This document shows, in pieces, positions 1-11,124 of a stretch of 64,000 nucleotides of DNA. A program made the position numbers and the translations under genes. Under the pieces are notes generated by a model, which ran no database searches, was not told the DNA's origin, and saw only the letters and a program-made list of their open reading frames with translations. Every line of letters starts with the position of its first letter. The stretch's first letter is position 1. The DNA lies in assembly GCF_000445475.1 (NCBI RefSeq), contig NZ_AUPZ01000017.1, positions 1-64,000 of the forward strand. The letters run 5' to 3'. This stretch comes from Sulfurimonas hongkongensis (GTDB taxonomy: Bacteria; Campylobacterota; Campylobacteria; Campylobacterales; Sulfurimonadaceae).

Positions 1-135
1 AAGGTAAGCGGTAAGCTAACTGATCCTAAAGTTAGCTCTCTTATAGCAAAAGATATAATAGTAGCTCCCTTAAACATTATAAAGCGGACTCTTCTTCTGC
101 CATTTAAAATGTTTGAGGATGAAGAAGAAAAGTAA
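1..135 (+). CDS. C-terminal end of an AsmA/YhdP-like envelope protein (partial)
   Basis: An open frame runs from the window edge to a TAA at 133-135 (44 residues visible). The tail holds a GKLTDPKVSSLIAKDI stretch followed by a short hydrophobic, basic segment and an acidic end (FEDEEEK). This resembles the end of AsmA/YhdP (DUF3971-like) proteins, which are long periplasmic-facing lipid-transfer proteins. Only the end is visible, so the family call is tentative. The gene converges with the Lol permease gene, leaving 3 nt between the stop codons. Confidence 0.5.
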   Translation, partial: KVSGKLTDPKVSSLIAKDIIVAPLNIIKRTLLLPFKMFEDEEEK

Positions 136-138
136 AGG

Positions 139-1341
139 CTACTCGTTTCTTAAAACTCTAAGAATATCTACCTCGCTAGCCTTTTTTGCAGGATAGTATG
201 AAGATGCAATCACAATCACAAATGCACCAACAACTATAAGAGAGAAGTCTTTAAGACTCAAATCTAGTGGAAGTGTGGTTGTAGGATATACATCTTTTGG
301 TAGAGAGACAATATCAAAAGTGCTTAAAATCCACAAACCGCTCATCCCAAAAGCTATTCCAGCTAAAATGCCACTCACTCCTATAACTATGCCAAGATAC
401 AAAAAGATTTTTTTGATCTCTTTTGTCGTAGCACCTAGTGAGAGAAGAAGAGCTATCTCACTCCTTCTATTCATCACAGTCATAAGCAAAGAGGATATGA
501 TGTTTATTGCTGCTATTAAAATTATAAGCATAAGCACTATAAAAAGAGAGGCTTTTTCAAGTTCTAAGGCTGCAAAAAAGTTAACATTATCTTCCCACCA
601 ACCTTTTACACTCACACTAACTGGCAAAAATTCTTTGATTTTTAAAATATCTTTGTGAGGTTCGTTTGAGTATATGTGAATCCCATCATATTGGCTAGAT
701 GAGAGTCCTAGCATCGCTTGCATAGAAGAGAGTGTAGTATAACTATAGGCTTTATCATAAGCGCTAAGACCTGAATCAAAAATGCCCTTTATCTTAAAAC
801 GCTTTATCTTTGGTGTAACAGAGAGTCCACCTGGTTCCACATGAGTAAAAATATACATAAGCTTATCATCAATATATAGGTTGAACTCATCTTTTAAACT
901 CTTTCCAACAAGCACATCAAATTTTGAAAACTGCCCCTTTGTTATTGCTTTTGCTAAAACACTATTTACCTTTGCTTCATCTTCAAAGTTTACACCAAAG
1001 ATATATCCACCCTCTAGTTTTGAGCCATTTCTAGCCATAATAGCAGACTGAACATAGGGGCTAAACTCAAGATGTGGGAATTTTGTTTGCATCTTTATGA
1101 GCAACTCTTCATTAACAGCCCCATAAAATTTTGGGATAATAGTTAGTGGATAGTTCATAATGGTAAGCTTCTTTTTAAACTCTTTATCAAAACCATTCAT
1201 AAGTGCCATAGCTACAATAAGAACCATTACACCTAGAGTTATTCCTAAAAAAGCCAGTAGTGCAGATAAGAAGATAAAAGGCTGGTCTTTGTCAAAGCGA
1301 AGAAAACGCTTGACAAGATAAGGAACTAGTGATGCTCTCAA
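139..1341 (-). CDS. Lipoprotein-releasing ABC transporter permease, LolC/LolE type
   Basis: Inner-membrane permease of the FtsX/LolCE superfamily (400 aa). It should extract outer-membrane lipoproteins from the inner membrane and pass them to LolA. An N-terminal membrane segment (about 22-48, with [20 protein letters not shown]) is followed by a large periplasmic domain (about 50-260) and three C-terminal membrane segments (about 265-290, 310-335 and 365-388). The FtsX-type stretch [14 protein letters not shown] lies between the second and third of these. The start overlaps the secA stop by 4 nt, so translation is probably coupled. A lolA gene lies 2.7 kb away on the other side of secA, which supports the Lol assignment. 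Whether it works as a LolC/E heterodimer or a LolF-like homodimer cannot be told here. Confidence 0.85.
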   Translation of the reverse strand: MRASLVPYLVKRFLRFDKDQPFIFLSALLAFLGITLGVMVLIVAMALMNGFDKEFKKKLTIMNYPLTIIPKFYGAVNEELLIKMQTKFPHLEFSPYVQSAIMARNGSKLEGGYIFGVNFEDEAKVNSVLAKAITKGQFSKFDVLVGKSLKDEFNLYIDDKLMYIFTHVEPGGLSVTPKIKRFKIKGIFDSGLSAYDKAYSYTTLSSMQAMLGLSSSQYDGIHIYSNEPHKDILKIKEFLPVSVSVKGWWEDNVNFFAALELEKASLFIVLMLIILIAAINIISSLLMTVMNRRSEIALLLSLGATTKEIKKIFLYLGIVIGVSGILAGIAFGMSGLWILSTFDIVSLPKDVYPTTTLPLDLSLKDFSLIVVGAFVIVIASSYYPAKKASEVDILRVLRNE

Positions 1342-3932
1342 GAGGCAGAAATACCGTTTCCAGCAAATACCCCCTTTTTGGGACCACTTTTACCACAGCA
1401 TTGCTTGTATTTTTTACCACTTCCGCATGGACATGGCTCATTTCTAGCTACTTTTTTCTCAGATGTTTGAGCCTCTTGATTTTGCGAATGATTAAATATC
1501 ATAGCTGCCTCATCAAATTTTCTTTGCATCTCCATCTGTTGTGCTACACTAGCTGCTTCTTCCTCAGCTGAGTCCATTCTAAACTGAATAATATGAAGGG
1601 TTTTTATAGTATTGAACTTGATATCTGATATAAGTTCTCCAAAGAGATTAAAACTCTCTTTTTTATACTCTACTAGTGGATCTTTTTGATTATATGCACG
1701 AAGTCTTATACCTGTTTTCATATTATCCATAGCGTAAAGATGCTCTCTCCAAGCGCTATCTAGCTCCTTTAAGTATAGCTCTCTTTCAATATCTGAGCGA
1801 ATATCATCTTCTAAAACGCTCATCTTGTCATCATAAGATTTTTTTGCAATTTCTACTAGTTTATCATGAAGCTCTTCAAACTCTAAAGATGAGTGTTGCT
1901 CTACATCTAAATCAAAGTTTAGTTCTTCTTTTAAAATCTCAGAGACTTTTTTAAGATTAAAATCATCCTTGTCACCACCATCAAAGATACCACAAATATT
2001 AAGTAGATTATTAATATACTCAACTCTAATAGCATCTATTCTTGAGTGAATATCATACTCTTTATCTAAGAGTTGATTTCTAAACTTGTAAACGATTTTT
2101 CTCTGCTCATTTGCTACATCATCATATTCAACTATCTGCTTTCTACCCTCGTAGTGCATATTTTCAACTTTCATTTGAGCTTTCTCAACCGCACGAGTAA
2201 CCATTTTTGACTCTATATACTCTCCATCTTCAACTCCAAGTCTCTCCATGATAGACTTTATCTTATCCGAACCAAAGATGCGAAGGAGATTATCTTCAAG
2301 TGATAAGTAAAATTGAGTAGTTCCAGCATCGCCTTGACGACCTGAACGACCACGAAGTTGGTTGTCTATTCTGCGGTTTTCATGTCTCTCAGTTCCTATG
2401 ATGTAAAGACCTCCAAGAGCTTTTACTTCATCACTAACTTTAATATCGACACCACGACCAGCCATATTTGTAGCAATAGTCACTGCTCCTTTAGCTCCAG
2501 CGTGTTTGATGATTTCACCCTCTTGAGCGTGGTTTTTAGCATTTAAAACAGTATGTGCAATTTTCTCTTTTTTTAGTACTTCATGCAAAGCTTCTGATTT
2601 TTCAATAGAAGCAGTACCTATTAGTACAGGTTGACCTATTTTTGATAACTTTTTAACAGTCTCTATCACAGCTGCAAACTTCTCTTTTTCTGTTTTATAG
2701 ATAAGGTCATTAAGATCTTTTCTTGTGATGGGAATATTTGTAGGAATAGAGACAACATCAAGAGAGTAAATCTGTGCAAATTCTGTAGCTTCAGTCTCAG
2801 CAGTACCTGTCATACCAGCTAGTTTATCATACATTCTAAAGTAGTTTTGAAATGTTATATCTGCTAGAGTTTGAGTCTCTTCTTTAATCTCAACATTCTC
2901 TTTTGCTTCGAGTGCTTGATGGAGTCCCTCACTAAAGCGACGACCCTCACTAAGTCTTCCTGTAAACTCATCAACGATAACAACTTCGCCATCATTTACA
3001 ACATAATCTACATCTTTTTCAAAAAGATAGTTCGCCTTTAGAGCTTGGTCAAGTGCATGTGGCAAAGATGAATTTTCAACACTGTAGAGATTCTCAACAC
3101 CAAAAAGCTCTTCTGCTTTTGTAATCCCCTCTTCTGTTATAAGAACTACTTTATCTTTTTCATCAACAGTGAAATGCTCATCTTTTTTGAGTTGCATAGC
3201 TATACCATCAGCTACTTTATAGTCTTCTAGGGTTCTGTTTGTTGGACCTGATATTATAAGCGGAGTTCTAGCTTCATCAATGAGAATACTATCGACTTCA
3301 TCGACTATGACAAAGTTGTGATTTCTTTGAGCCATATGTTCAGCTGAGTAACTCATGTTATCTCTTAAATAGTCAAATCCAAACTCATTGTTTGTACCAT
3401 AAGTAATATCACACTTGTAAGCTTCTATCTTTTCTTCTGGCGTAGAATTGCTCTCAAGTACAGTTCCAACAGAAAAACCTAAAAAGTTATATAAAACTCC
3501 CATCTCAGTAGCATCTCTTGATGCGAGGTAGTCATTTACAGTAACTAAGTGAACACCCTTGCCAGTCATCGCATTTAAAACTATAGGAAGAGTTGCAACA
3601 AGTGTCTTACCCTCACCTGTTTTCATCTCAGCGATTCTACCCTCATGCAGAGCCATACCACCAATTAACTGGACATCAAAGTGCCTCATATTTAAGACTC
3701 TCTTGCTCGCTTCTCTAGTGATTGCAAAAGAGTCTTCTAAAACATCTTCTAAACTCTTAGCACCATCTAAAACACTGCTTCTTAACTCGTTAAATGCACT
3801 TTTTAACTCATCATCACTTAAAGCTTCATACTTGCCCTCTAGAGCATTTATATCTCTTACTCTTTTAGCGTACTTTTTTAGTTCGCGATCATTTGAAGTA
3901 CCAAAGATCTTACCCATTAATGCCTGTAGCAT
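1338..3932 (-). CDS. secA: Preprotein translocase ATPase SecA
   Basis: Motor ATPase that drives unfolded preproteins through SecYEG. With the start used here (864 aa) the Walker A GEGKT is at about 106-110 and the DEVD Walker B at about 211-214. The helicase-like second nucleotide-binding domain follows ([40 protein letters not shown]), then the scaffold and wing domains. The C-terminus has the zinc-binding SEC-C motif [13 protein letters not shown], which serves SecB or ribosome contact, and then 18 further residues. A GTG 30 nt upstream also opens this frame. The ATG at 3932 is preferred because AAGGTTGAGG lies just ahead of it. The end overlaps the Lol permease start by 4 nt. Confidence 0.97.
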   Translation of the reverse strand: MLQALMGKIFGTSNDRELKKYAKRVRDINALEGKYEALSDDELKSAFNELRSSVLDGAKSLEDVLEDSFAITREASKRVLNMRHFDVQLIGGMALHEGRIAEMKTGEGKTLVATLPIVLNAMTGKGVHLVTVNDYLASRDATEMGVLYNFLGFSVGTVLESNSTPEEKIEAYKCDITYGTNNEFGFDYLRDNMSYSAEHMAQRNHNFVIVDEVDSILIDEARTPLIISGPTNRTLEDYKVADGIAMQLKKDEHFTVDEKDKVVLITEEGITKAEELFGVENLYSVENSSLPHALDQALKANYLFEKDVDYVVNDGEVVIVDEFTGRLSEGRRFSEGLHQALEAKENVEIKEETQTLADITFQNYFRMYDKLAGMTGTAETEATEFAQIYSLDVVSIPTNIPITRKDLNDLIYKTEKEKFAAVIETVKKLSKIGQPVLIGTASIEKSEALHEVLKKEKIAHTVLNAKNHAQEGEIIKHAGAKGAVTIATNMAGRGVDIKVSDEVKALGGLYIIGTERHENRRIDNQLRGRSGRQGDAGTTQFYLSLEDNLLRIFGSDKIKSIMERLGVEDGEYIESKMVTRAVEKAQMKVENMHYEGRKQIVEYDDVANEQRKIVYKFRNQLLDKEYDIHSRIDAIRVEYINNLLNICGIFDGGDKDDFNLKKVSEILKEELNFDLDVEQHSSLEFEELHDKLVEIAKKSYDDKMSVLEDDIRSDIERELYLKELDSAWREHLYAMDNMKTGIRLRAYNQKDPLVEYKKESFNLFGELISDIKFNTIKTLHIIQFRMDSAEEEAASVAQQMEMQRKFDEAAMIFNHSQNQEAQTSEKKVARNEPCPCGSGKKYKQCCGKSGPKKGVFAGNGISAS

Positions 3933-4004
3933 CCTCAACCTTATATACAGATTGTTACACACTAGTGCATTCCAATCATCGAAATTGGCGACATTTTAAC
4001 ACAC

Positions 4005-4019
4005 TAATAATAATAATAA
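4005..4019. repeat. Short TAA microsatellite in the secA/lolA divergent promoter region
   Basis: Five tandem TAA units lie between the divergent starts of secA and lolA. A short palindrome (CCAAT, 7 nt, ATTGG) lies nearby at 3972-3988. The tract is too short to call phase-variable, but it sits where a change in length could alter promoter spacing. Confidence 0.5.
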
Positions 4020-4110
4020 GCATAAATCCCAAAATGCTATATTTTAAACTTTGTGACTAGCTAGTATGTAAACAAGCCCTTAGATATAATTTTGTAAAAA
4101 AGGAACTTCC

Positions 4111-4626
4111 GTGAAACATTTATATATACTACTTTTAAGCTTCTCTCTTAGCTTTGCATCATTTGATAAGATTGACTCTTTTGATGCTTCCTTTACTCAA
4201 AGTGTTACTGATGATAAAGGTAAAACTCTAACTTATAAAGGTCACATAAGTGCTTCCAAACCACAAAATGCACTATGGAGCTACAAAGAACCTATTCAAA
4301 AAGATGTTTTCATAAATAGCCATCAGGTAATTATAGTTGAGCCTGAGATAGAGCAAGTCATTATAAGAAGTATAGGCTCTAGTTTGGATTTTTTTAACAT
4401 GATAAAAAATGCTAAAGAGATAAAAAAAGGTACGTATGAAGCTAATTTTGAGAATAAAATATTTACTATAACTACAAGCGAAGAGATTATTGAATCAATC
4501 TCATATATAGATGAATTTGAAAACAGGGTGAAAATTGTATTTGAGAGTCAAGTGCAAAACAAAGATATAAATCAAGAAATCTTTATACCAAAGTATCCAC
4601 TAGATTTTGATATTATCAGAGATTAA
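4111..4626 (+). CDS. lolA: Outer-membrane lipoprotein carrier protein LolA
   Basis: Periplasmic chaperone (171 aa) that carries lipoproteins from the Lol permease to the outer membrane. A signal peptide covers about residues 1-16 (LLLSFSLSFA, then SFDKI). The mature protein has the LolA-type start FDASFTQSVTDDKG and the conserved patch KPQNALWSYKEP, followed by beta strands. The start is GTG with AAGGAA about 7 nt upstream. The length fits small epsilonproteobacterial LolA proteins. It is divergent from secA and the Lol permease. LolB is not seen, as is normal in this class. Confidence 0.9.
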   Translation: MKHLYILLLSFSLSFASFDKIDSFDASFTQSVTDDKGKTLTYKGHISASKPQNALWSYKEPIQKDVFINSHQVIIVEPEIEQVIIRSIGSSLDFFNMIKNAKEIKKGTYEANFENKIFTITTSEEIIESISYIDEFENRVKIVFESQVQNKDINQEIFIPKYPLDFDIIRD

Positions 4627-4652
4627 AAGATGGAGATTTAACTCCATCTTTT
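4625..4652. terminator. Bidirectional intrinsic terminator between lolA and acnB
   Basis: An 11-bp perfect stem (AAAAGATGGAG / CTCCATCTTTT) with a 6-nt loop sits between two convergent genes. A-rich and T-rich arms flank the G/C core on both sides, so it can serve lolA and acnB. Confidence 0.85.
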
Positions 4653-4657
4653 AAAAC

Positions 4658-7201
4658 TTAAGCTAGTTTATAGTCTTTTATAAGGTTGAAGTTTAGATAT
4701 TTATAAATCTCACCCTCTTTTCCAACAATCTTTTTAGTTTTTTCTATATACTCCTCGGCAGTTGGCAAACGACCTAAAATCGCACAAACAGCCGCTAGTT
4801 CTGCTGAACCTAGATATACTTGAGCGCCTTTACCTAAACGATTATCAAAGTTACGAGTTGAAGTTGAAAACACTATAGCATTATCTGCAACTCTTGCTTG
4901 ATTACCCATACAGAGTGAACATCCTGGTATCTCAGTCCTTGCACCTGCTGCACCAAATATAGCGTAGTATCCATCTTCTGTTAACTGTTTTTCATCCATC
5001 TTAGTTGGAGGGCAAACCCAGAGTCTAGTAGGAACAGGACCCTCGCCTCTTAGCACTTCGCCTAAAGCACGATAGTGACCGATATTTGTCATACATGAAC
5101 CAACAAAGACTTCATCTATCTTGTGAGGTCTATCAGATGCTAAGATTTCACTTAGCGTCGCAACATCGTCTGGATCATTCGGACAAGCTAAGATAGGTTC
5201 TTTAATCTCATTTAAATCAATATCTAAAACTGCTGCATACTCTGCATCTGCATCTGGCTTCATTAGGCTAGGATTTGCTAACCAATCTTTCATCTTGTCT
5301 ATTCTTCGCTGAAGTGTTCTTTTATCCTCATATCCAGCTTCTATCATAGACTCTAGTAGAGTTACATTTGATTTTAAGTACTCGATAACTGGCTCATTGT
5401 CTAGTAGAACCGTACAAGCTGCCGCACTTCTCTCAGCAGATGCATCAGAGAGTTCAAATGCTTGCTCAGCTTTTAAAGTTGGCAGTCCTTCGATCTCTAA
5501 AATGCGTCCTGCGAAGATGTTTTTCTTACCCTTTTTCTCAACTGTTAAAAGTCCCTCTTTAATAGCTTTATGTGGTATAGCATTTACAAGGTCACGAAGT
5601 GTAATACCTGGTTGCATCTCTCCACTAAAGCGTACTAGAACAGACTCTGGCATCGTAAGTGGCATAGAACCTGTTACAGCAGCAAAAGCGACTATCCCTG
5701 AGCCTCCTGGGAAAGAGATGCCTATTGGAAAACGAGTATGGCTATCTGCTCCAGTTCCTACAGTATCAGGTAAAACCATTCTATTTAACCATGAGTGGAT
5801 AACTCCATCACCTGGACGAAGCGCTACACCCGAGCGGTTTGAGATAAAATCTGGCAAGGTGTGATGCATAGTTATATCTGATGGCTTTGGATAAGCTGCT
5901 GTGTGACAAAATGACTGCATAACTAAGTCTGCATTAAAGCCAAGTGCTGCGAGCTCTTTAATCTCATCACGAGTCATTGGTCCAGTTGTATCTTGAGAAC
6001 CAACAGTTGACATCTCAGGTTCTACATACATACCTGGGCGAACACCATCTAGTCCTGATGCACGACCTACCATTTTTTGAGCTAAAGTATAACCTTTGCC
6101 ATTATCAGCAGGTTGCTCAGCTGTTAAGAAGATATCACTTTGAGGCATCCCTAAAACACTACGAGCTTTAGAAGTAAGCCCCCGACCGATGATAAGAGGG
6201 ATACGCCCCCCTGCTCTTACTTCATCAGTTATAGTGTTAGGGTTTAGCTTAAAAGTTGCAATGCACTTACCATTTTTATGAGCCTCACCTTTATATGGGT
6301 AAAGCTCTATAACATCACCCATTTCCATCTCTGAAACATCAAGCTCTAGTGGTAGAGCGCCAGAGTCCTCAGCGGTTGCAAAGAAGATTGGTGCAATTGT
6401 GCTACCTAAAATCACACCACCGGTTTTTTTATTTGGAACGCCCTTGATACTCTCTCCCATGTGCCACTGAACTGAATTTATGCCTGATTTTCTTGAACTT
6501 CCAGTTCCAACAACATCTCCAACATAAGCTACAGTGTTACCTTTTTTCTTGAGCTCTGTTATGATGCCTATAGGGTCATCCATCTTAGCAGTTAGCATAG
6601 AGTTAGCATGAACTGGAATGTCTGAGCGAGTAAAAGCTTCTGATGCAGGAGAGAGGTCATCTGTGTTTGTCTCACCATCTACTTTAAAGACTGTTACTGT
6701 AATCTTATCTGAGAGTTTTGGTTTTGAAGTGAACCACTCTGCATTTGCCCATGAAGTCATAACCTCTGTTGCAGCCTTGTTGCCAGCTTTATGCAACTCT
6801 TCTACATCATTAAACGCATCATAAACAAGAAGTGTGTGTGATAGGGCTTTTGTAGCTGCACCAACTACATCTTTATTTGAAGACTTCAATGCATCTATCA
6901 TAGGCTTTACATTGTACCCGCCTAACATCATGCCCAGCATTTCAACTGCTCTTTGAGGCGATATAGCATCTACTTTAACGCTCTCATTAGCAATATCATT
7001 TAAAAATGCTGCCTTAACATAAGCTGCATCATCAACTCCAGGAGATACGCGATTTGTAAGTAACTCAAGTAGTTCATCTGTGCAATCACTCTTGATAAGC
7101 TCAATAACTTCTGCCGTTTGCTCTGCACTTAGTGGTAAAGGAGGAACACCTAGTGCTTCTCTTTCATTTACATGTGCTTTATAATCTTGCATAAATGCCA
7201 T
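4658..7201 (-). CDS. acnB: Aconitate hydratase B
   Basis: TCA-cycle enzyme (847 aa) that converts citrate to isocitrate through a [4Fe-4S] cluster. It has the AcnB order: N-terminal HEAT-like domain (about 1-160), swivel domain (about 165-370, with [11 protein letters not shown]) and then the catalytic domains. The cluster cysteines are C703 (in [10 protein letters not shown]), C761 and C764 (in GCSLCMGNQ). Length and order match AcnB and not AcnA. It is divergent from fumC, so two TCA-cycle genes share a 199-bp control region. Confidence 0.97.
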   Translation of the reverse strand: MAFMQDYKAHVNEREALGVPPLPLSAEQTAEVIELIKSDCTDELLELLTNRVSPGVDDAAYVKAAFLNDIANESVKVDAISPQRAVEMLGMMLGGYNVKPMIDALKSSNKDVVGAATKALSHTLLVYDAFNDVEELHKAGNKAATEVMTSWANAEWFTSKPKLSDKITVTVFKVDGETNTDDLSPASEAFTRSDIPVHANSMLTAKMDDPIGIITELKKKGNTVAYVGDVVGTGSSRKSGINSVQWHMGESIKGVPNKKTGGVILGSTIAPIFFATAEDSGALPLELDVSEMEMGDVIELYPYKGEAHKNGKCIATFKLNPNTITDEVRAGGRIPLIIGRGLTSKARSVLGMPQSDIFLTAEQPADNGKGYTLAQKMVGRASGLDGVRPGMYVEPEMSTVGSQDTTGPMTRDEIKELAALGFNADLVMQSFCHTAAYPKPSDITMHHTLPDFISNRSGVALRPGDGVIHSWLNRMVLPDTVGTGADSHTRFPIGISFPGGSGIVAFAAVTGSMPLTMPESVLVRFSGEMQPGITLRDLVNAIPHKAIKEGLLTVEKKGKKNIFAGRILEIEGLPTLKAEQAFELSDASAERSAAACTVLLDNEPVIEYLKSNVTLLESMIEAGYEDKRTLQRRIDKMKDWLANPSLMKPDADAEYAAVLDIDLNEIKEPILACPNDPDDVATLSEILASDRPHKIDEVFVGSCMTNIGHYRALGEVLRGEGPVPTRLWVCPPTKMDEKQLTEDGYYAIFGAAGARTEIPGCSLCMGNQARVADNAIVFSTSTRNFDNRLGKGAQVYLGSAELAAVCAILGRLPTAEEYIEKTKKIVGKEGEIYKYLNFNLIKDYKLA

Positions 7202-7263
7202 AGTTAGTCCTATATTTTAATTTGCAACGATTATAACCTAATAAGTAAGCTCAAAATAAACAG

Positions 7264-7322
7264 TGTTACTATAATACACATATTTTAGTTTTATTTAAAT
7301 CAATATGTTAACTTTAGTAACA
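7264..7322. promoter_or_regulatory. acnB-fumC intergenic control region with an inverted repeat
   Basis: TGTTACTA (7264-7271) and TAGTAACA (7315-7322) form an 8-bp inverted repeat 43 nt apart. A perfect TATAAT is at 7270-7275, overlapping the left arm, and a TATTAT at 7365-7370 lies closer to fumC. This looks like a regulator site at a divergent promoter. The regulator is not identified. Confidence 0.4.
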
Positions 7323-7400
7323 TAGTGAAACTTCTACGGAACTTTTTTACACAACTTTTTATGTTATTATGTACTTTATATATTAGTAATGGAGAATAGT

Positions 7401-8798
7401 ATGAACTTATTTAGAGAAGAGAGCGACTCATTTGGTAAGCTTGAAGTGCCCTCAAACATGTACTACGGTGCACAATCTGCTCGCTCACTTATAAACTTTC
7501 CAATAGGAATAGAGACGATGCCCAAATCTCTCGTGCGAGCTTTAGCAATAGTAAAACAATCATGCGCACAAGTAAATATGGATTTTGGTCTCTTAGATGC
7601 TAAGATAGCAGAAGCAATTATTGAAGCAGCCGGTGAAGTTATGGAGGGGAAGTTTGATGAGCACTTTCCCCTGTCTGTATGGCAAACAGGTTCTGGCACT
7701 CAAAGTAACATGAACGCAAATGAAGTCATATCTAATCGTGCCATAGAGATTCTAGGTGGAGTCATTGGTTCTAAAGATCCAGTTCATCCAAATGATCACT
7801 GCAATATGGGTCAATCTTCAAACGATGTATTTCCTACTGCTATGCATATAGCAGCAGTTGAAGAGATTATAAACAAACTACTACCCGCTTTAAAATATAT
7901 GCATGAGGAGTTAGATAAAAAGTCTAAGTCATTCGAGCATTTGGTAAAAATAGGTCGAACACATACTCAAGATGCAACGCCTTTGACATTAGGTCAAGAG
8001 TTTTCAGGTTACAGTGCACAAGTAGCCAACTCTATTCGCAGAGTTGAAGCCGTACTCCCTGCTCTTATGCAACTTGCACAAGGAGGAACTGCTGTTGGCA
8101 CTGGAATGAACTCTATAAAAGGTTTTGATAAAGCATTTGCCACGCAGGTTGCTAAAACTATGGATATTGCTTTTGTCACCGCAGAAAATAAGTTTGAAGC
8201 ACTTGCTGCTCATGATGCTATCGTTGAAGCAAGTGGAGCCTTAAACACTACTGCTGTTAGCATGATGAAAATAGCTAATGATATTCGTTTCTTAGCATCT
8301 GGACCACGGTGTGGGATTGGGGAGATAAGTCTAGCTGAGAATGAACCCGGCTCTTCCATCATGCCTGGAAAAGTAAATCCTACACAGAGTGAAGCTCTAA
8401 CAATGATATCTGCACAAGTTATGGGAAATCATACAACTATCTCCATAGCAGGCTCAAATGGACATTTTGAGCTAAATGTATTTAAACCAGTTATGATCTA
8501 CAATCTTTTACAATCAATCCGCTTGCTTAGTGATGGATGCCAAAGTTTTACTAAAAGATGTATAGTAGGAATAACAGCAAATGAAGAGCGTATAGCAAAA
8601 CTAAGAGATGAATCACTTATGCTTGTAACAGCACTCAATTCTCATATAGGATATGATAACGCTACAAAGATAGCTAAAAAAGCTCACAAAGATGGTTCTA
8701 CTTTGCTTGAAGCTGCCTTAGCGCTTGAGCTTGTAACAGAAGAGCAGTTTAAAGAGTGGGTAGTGCCAGAAAATATGATAAGTCCTAGAGAGTTATAA
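7401..8798 (+). CDS. fumC: Class II fumarate hydratase
   Basis: Iron-independent fumarase of the TCA cycle (465 aa), converting fumarate to malate. It carries the class II motifs [16 protein letters not shown], a [12 protein letters not shown] substrate loop, [16 protein letters not shown] and the signature [11 protein letters not shown] at about 317-327. The C-terminal domain includes [20 protein letters not shown]. An ATG 12 nt upstream is in frame, but GGAG at 7391-7394 is well spaced for the ATG at 7401, so that start is chosen. It resembles FumC and not aspartase, because the FumC-type [16 protein letters not shown] context and DATPLT are intact. Confidence 0.95.
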   Translation: MNLFREESDSFGKLEVPSNMYYGAQSARSLINFPIGIETMPKSLVRALAIVKQSCAQVNMDFGLLDAKIAEAIIEAAGEVMEGKFDEHFPLSVWQTGSGTQSNMNANEVISNRAIEILGGVIGSKDPVHPNDHCNMGQSSNDVFPTAMHIAAVEEIINKLLPALKYMHEELDKKSKSFEHLVKIGRTHTQDATPLTLGQEFSGYSAQVANSIRRVEAVLPALMQLAQGGTAVGTGMNSIKGFDKAFATQVAKTMDIAFVTAENKFEALAAHDAIVEASGALNTTAVSMMKIANDIRFLASGPRCGIGEISLAENEPGSSIMPGKVNPTQSEALTMISAQVMGNHTTISIAGSNGHFELNVFKPVMIYNLLQSIRLLSDGCQSFTKRCIVGITANEERIAKLRDESLMLVTALNSHIGYDNATKIAKKAHKDGSTLLEAALALELVTEEQFKEWVVPENMISPREL

Positions 8799-8861
8799 AT
8801 TTTTATTTTGCATTACAAGATAGATAGATAGAGTGAAATAAAAACACCCCTAGATTAGGCA

Positions 8862-11018
8862 CTATAATATCTCACGAACCCCTTTAGCATTTGGGGAAGA
8901 TAGCACGCCCTCGCCCTCTAGTTGCTCTACTATTCTAGCTGATCTATTATAGCCGACTTGAAGCCTTCTTTGCAAATATGAGATAGAAGTCTTTCTATCT
9001 GTTACAACTACGCTCTTTGCGTCTTCATAGAGAGGATCTAACTCCTCATATGTTTCGCCTTTTGAGCTTGCATCTGAATCATCATCTTCTACTAAAAAGC
9101 TCTTATCGTAGTTAGCATCTCTTTGAGACTTTATAAATTCTACGATTTTTTCTATTTCACTCTCTGAACTCCACGGAGCGTGAAGTCTTACAAGTCCTGT
9201 TGATCCCGGTGGCGTAAAGAGCATATCTCCACGACCTAAAAGTGACTCTGCACCCATTTGGTCTAAAATGATTTTACTATCTACTTTTTGTCCAACTCTA
9301 TATGATATACGAGATGGCAGATTTGCTTTTATAAGCCCAGTGACAACATCAACAGATGGTCTTTGAGTAGCTACTATTAAGTGGATGCCTGAGGCTCTTG
9401 CCATCTGAGCAAGTCTAGCTATGGAGTGTTCAACATCTTTTCCGCTTGTCATCATCAAGTCTGCTAACTCATCTATAATAACTACTATGTAAGGAAAGTG
9501 TTCACCACCCTCCTTTTTAACTCTCTCATTATAGTTTTCTATATTTTTAGTTCTTGTCTCACTCATAAGTTCATAACGGCGTTCCATTTCTGAGACCATG
9601 TTATTTAGAGCTACAATAGCTTGTTTTGCTTTTGTGATAACTGGGGTAAGAAGATGTGGGATATCATTGTAGATAGAAAACTCTAGCATCTTAGGGTCTA
9701 TCATCAATAGCCTTAGCTGGTCTGGAGAGTTTTTATATAAAAGCGAGAGTATCATAGCATTTATTCCAACACTCTTACCGCTTCCTGTCGTTCCAGCAAT
9801 GAGAAGATGCGGTAGCTTTTTAAGATCAGTAATAAAAGGTTTTCCAACTATATCTTTACCCAAAGCAATTGTAAGTGGAGATGCCGACTCTTTAAATAGC
9901 TTAGAATCAAGTAGTTCTCTGAGGTAGATAGTATCAACCGTTTCATTTGGTATCTCAATGCCAACTACATCTTTTCCAGGGATAGGTGCTTGGATTCGGA
10001 TAGTCTCCGCTGAGAGTGCCATAGCTAAGTCATCTTGAAGATTTAAAATCTTACTAACTTTAACGTTTGCAGCTGGTTTAAACTCAAAAGTAGATACAAC
10101 AGGACCTGCGTAAGTTCTTACAACATCACCCTCAATCTTAAAGTGAGCAAGTTTTTCTATAAGATAACGAATCTTATCATCAAGCTCACTCTCATCAACA
10201 CTATGAGACTTTACATCTACTTTTTTTAAAAAATCTACTGATGGGAGGATAAAATTTTTCGGCTTTTCAACCTCACCTCTCTCCATTGACTCTAAAAGTT
10301 TTCTGTTTTCTTCTAACTCATCAACAACTAAAGCATTTTTCTTCTCTTTTATCTTTGCTGCAACCTCTAGTATGTTTTGTGGCGTACTATCAAGTTTTTT
10401 TTCTTCTATCTCTTTTTGTGCTTCTTGAAAAACTGTATCATCTTTTTTAAGTTCTTCTGTCTTGTTTTGTTTATCTGTATTTTTATCAAAACTCTCTCTT
10501 GTATAGCTTGGTTCATCATAGATGCTATAGTCATCTTCTTCTACACACTCTTTTTTTTCTATTTTGCTTTTAAACATCTTAGAGATACTTGATGCTATCT
10601 CATATATGCTTTTATCTAAAAACATAAGAACAGATACACAAGTGATAATAAACCAAAACACCCAAAGCCCAAAAAGTCCAATATATGGAGCTAGAAAGTC
10701 AACAAACTCGCCACCTGCAACTCCCCTTAACTCATCAGTTATAAGTATAGCTTGAGCTAAAAGAAATGATGAAAATATCAAAAAGGACGCTAAAGCTAGC
10801 TCTAGTTTTCTAAGACTATAAGATGTATCTCTATAAACATAATAAAGAGGAAAGAGCAGAACTAAAATATAAACAAAAGAGACATATCCAAAGTATTTTT
10901 GATTATAAGATGCAAAGATAGAGCCATAACTGCCCATTAGCCCGCTATCTCCAAAAATGGTTGCAAAACCTAGGTAGATTAATATTCCAAATGTGATGAT
11001 AAATAGAGTCTCTTTCAA
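8862..11018 (-). CDS. ftsK: DNA translocase FtsK
   Basis: Septum-associated DNA pump (718 aa) for chromosome segregation during division. About four membrane segments lie in the first 135 residues, then a short charged linker (about 150-290). The motor follows, with Walker A GTTGSGKS at about 406-413, Walker B (VVIIDELADLMM) near 510 and IVATQRPSVDVVTGLIKANLP. The winged-helix gamma domain that reads polar DNA motifs is at about 655-718 (SISYLQRRLQVGYNRSARIVEQLE). The linker is short compared with E. coli, as is usual here. The start is TTG with AAAGG 9 nt upstream. It converges with fumC. Confidence 0.95.
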   Translation of the reverse strand: MKETLFIITFGILIYLGFATIFGDSGLMGSYGSIFASYNQKYFGYVSFVYILVLLFPLYYVYRDTSYSLRKLELALASFLIFSSFLLAQAILITDELRGVAGGEFVDFLAPYIGLFGLWVFWFIITCVSVLMFLDKSIYEIASSISKMFKSKIEKKECVEEDDYSIYDEPSYTRESFDKNTDKQNKTEELKKDDTVFQEAQKEIEEKKLDSTPQNILEVAAKIKEKKNALVVDELEENRKLLESMERGEVEKPKNFILPSVDFLKKVDVKSHSVDESELDDKIRYLIEKLAHFKIEGDVVRTYAGPVVSTFEFKPAANVKVSKILNLQDDLAMALSAETIRIQAPIPGKDVVGIEIPNETVDTIYLRELLDSKLFKESASPLTIALGKDIVGKPFITDLKKLPHLLIAGTTGSGKSVGINAMILSLLYKNSPDQLRLLMIDPKMLEFSIYNDIPHLLTPVITKAKQAIVALNNMVSEMERRYELMSETRTKNIENYNERVKKEGGEHFPYIVVIIDELADLMMTSGKDVEHSIARLAQMARASGIHLIVATQRPSVDVVTGLIKANLPSRISYRVGQKVDSKIILDQMGAESLLGRGDMLFTPPGSTGLVRLHAPWSSESEIEKIVEFIKSQRDANYDKSFLVEDDDSDASSKGETYEELDPLYEDAKSVVVTDRKTSISYLQRRLQVGYNRSARIVEQLEGEGVLSSPNAKGVREIL

Positions 11019-11064
11019 AACGAGTTGCCTTTAAAATGTGGATGATTATTATAGATGAAGTATA

Positions 11065-11097
11065 GCCAAAATTGTTCCACTAAGGAACTTTTTTGGC
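11065..11097. terminator. Hairpin terminator downstream of flgL
   Basis: The arms GCCAAAATTGTTCC and GGAACTTTTTTGGC pair over 14 positions with two T-T mismatches and a 5-nt loop. On the minus strand the inner GTTCC-TTAGT-GGAAC stem is followed by AATTTT, so it can end flgL transcripts before ftsK. Confidence 0.65.
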
Positions 11098-11124
11098 AAT
11101 ATGCAATAAAAAATGCACACTAGT

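Noticed and set aside
3933-3962. Longer SecA start at the GTG at 3962
   Set aside because: The ten extra residues do not look like SecA, and the ATG at 3932 has a good ribosome site.
8801-8845. Terminator between fumC and ftsK from TTTTATTT / AAATAAAA arms
   Set aside because: The stem is all A/T with a loop of more than 25 nt containing GATA repeats; it is too weak to call.
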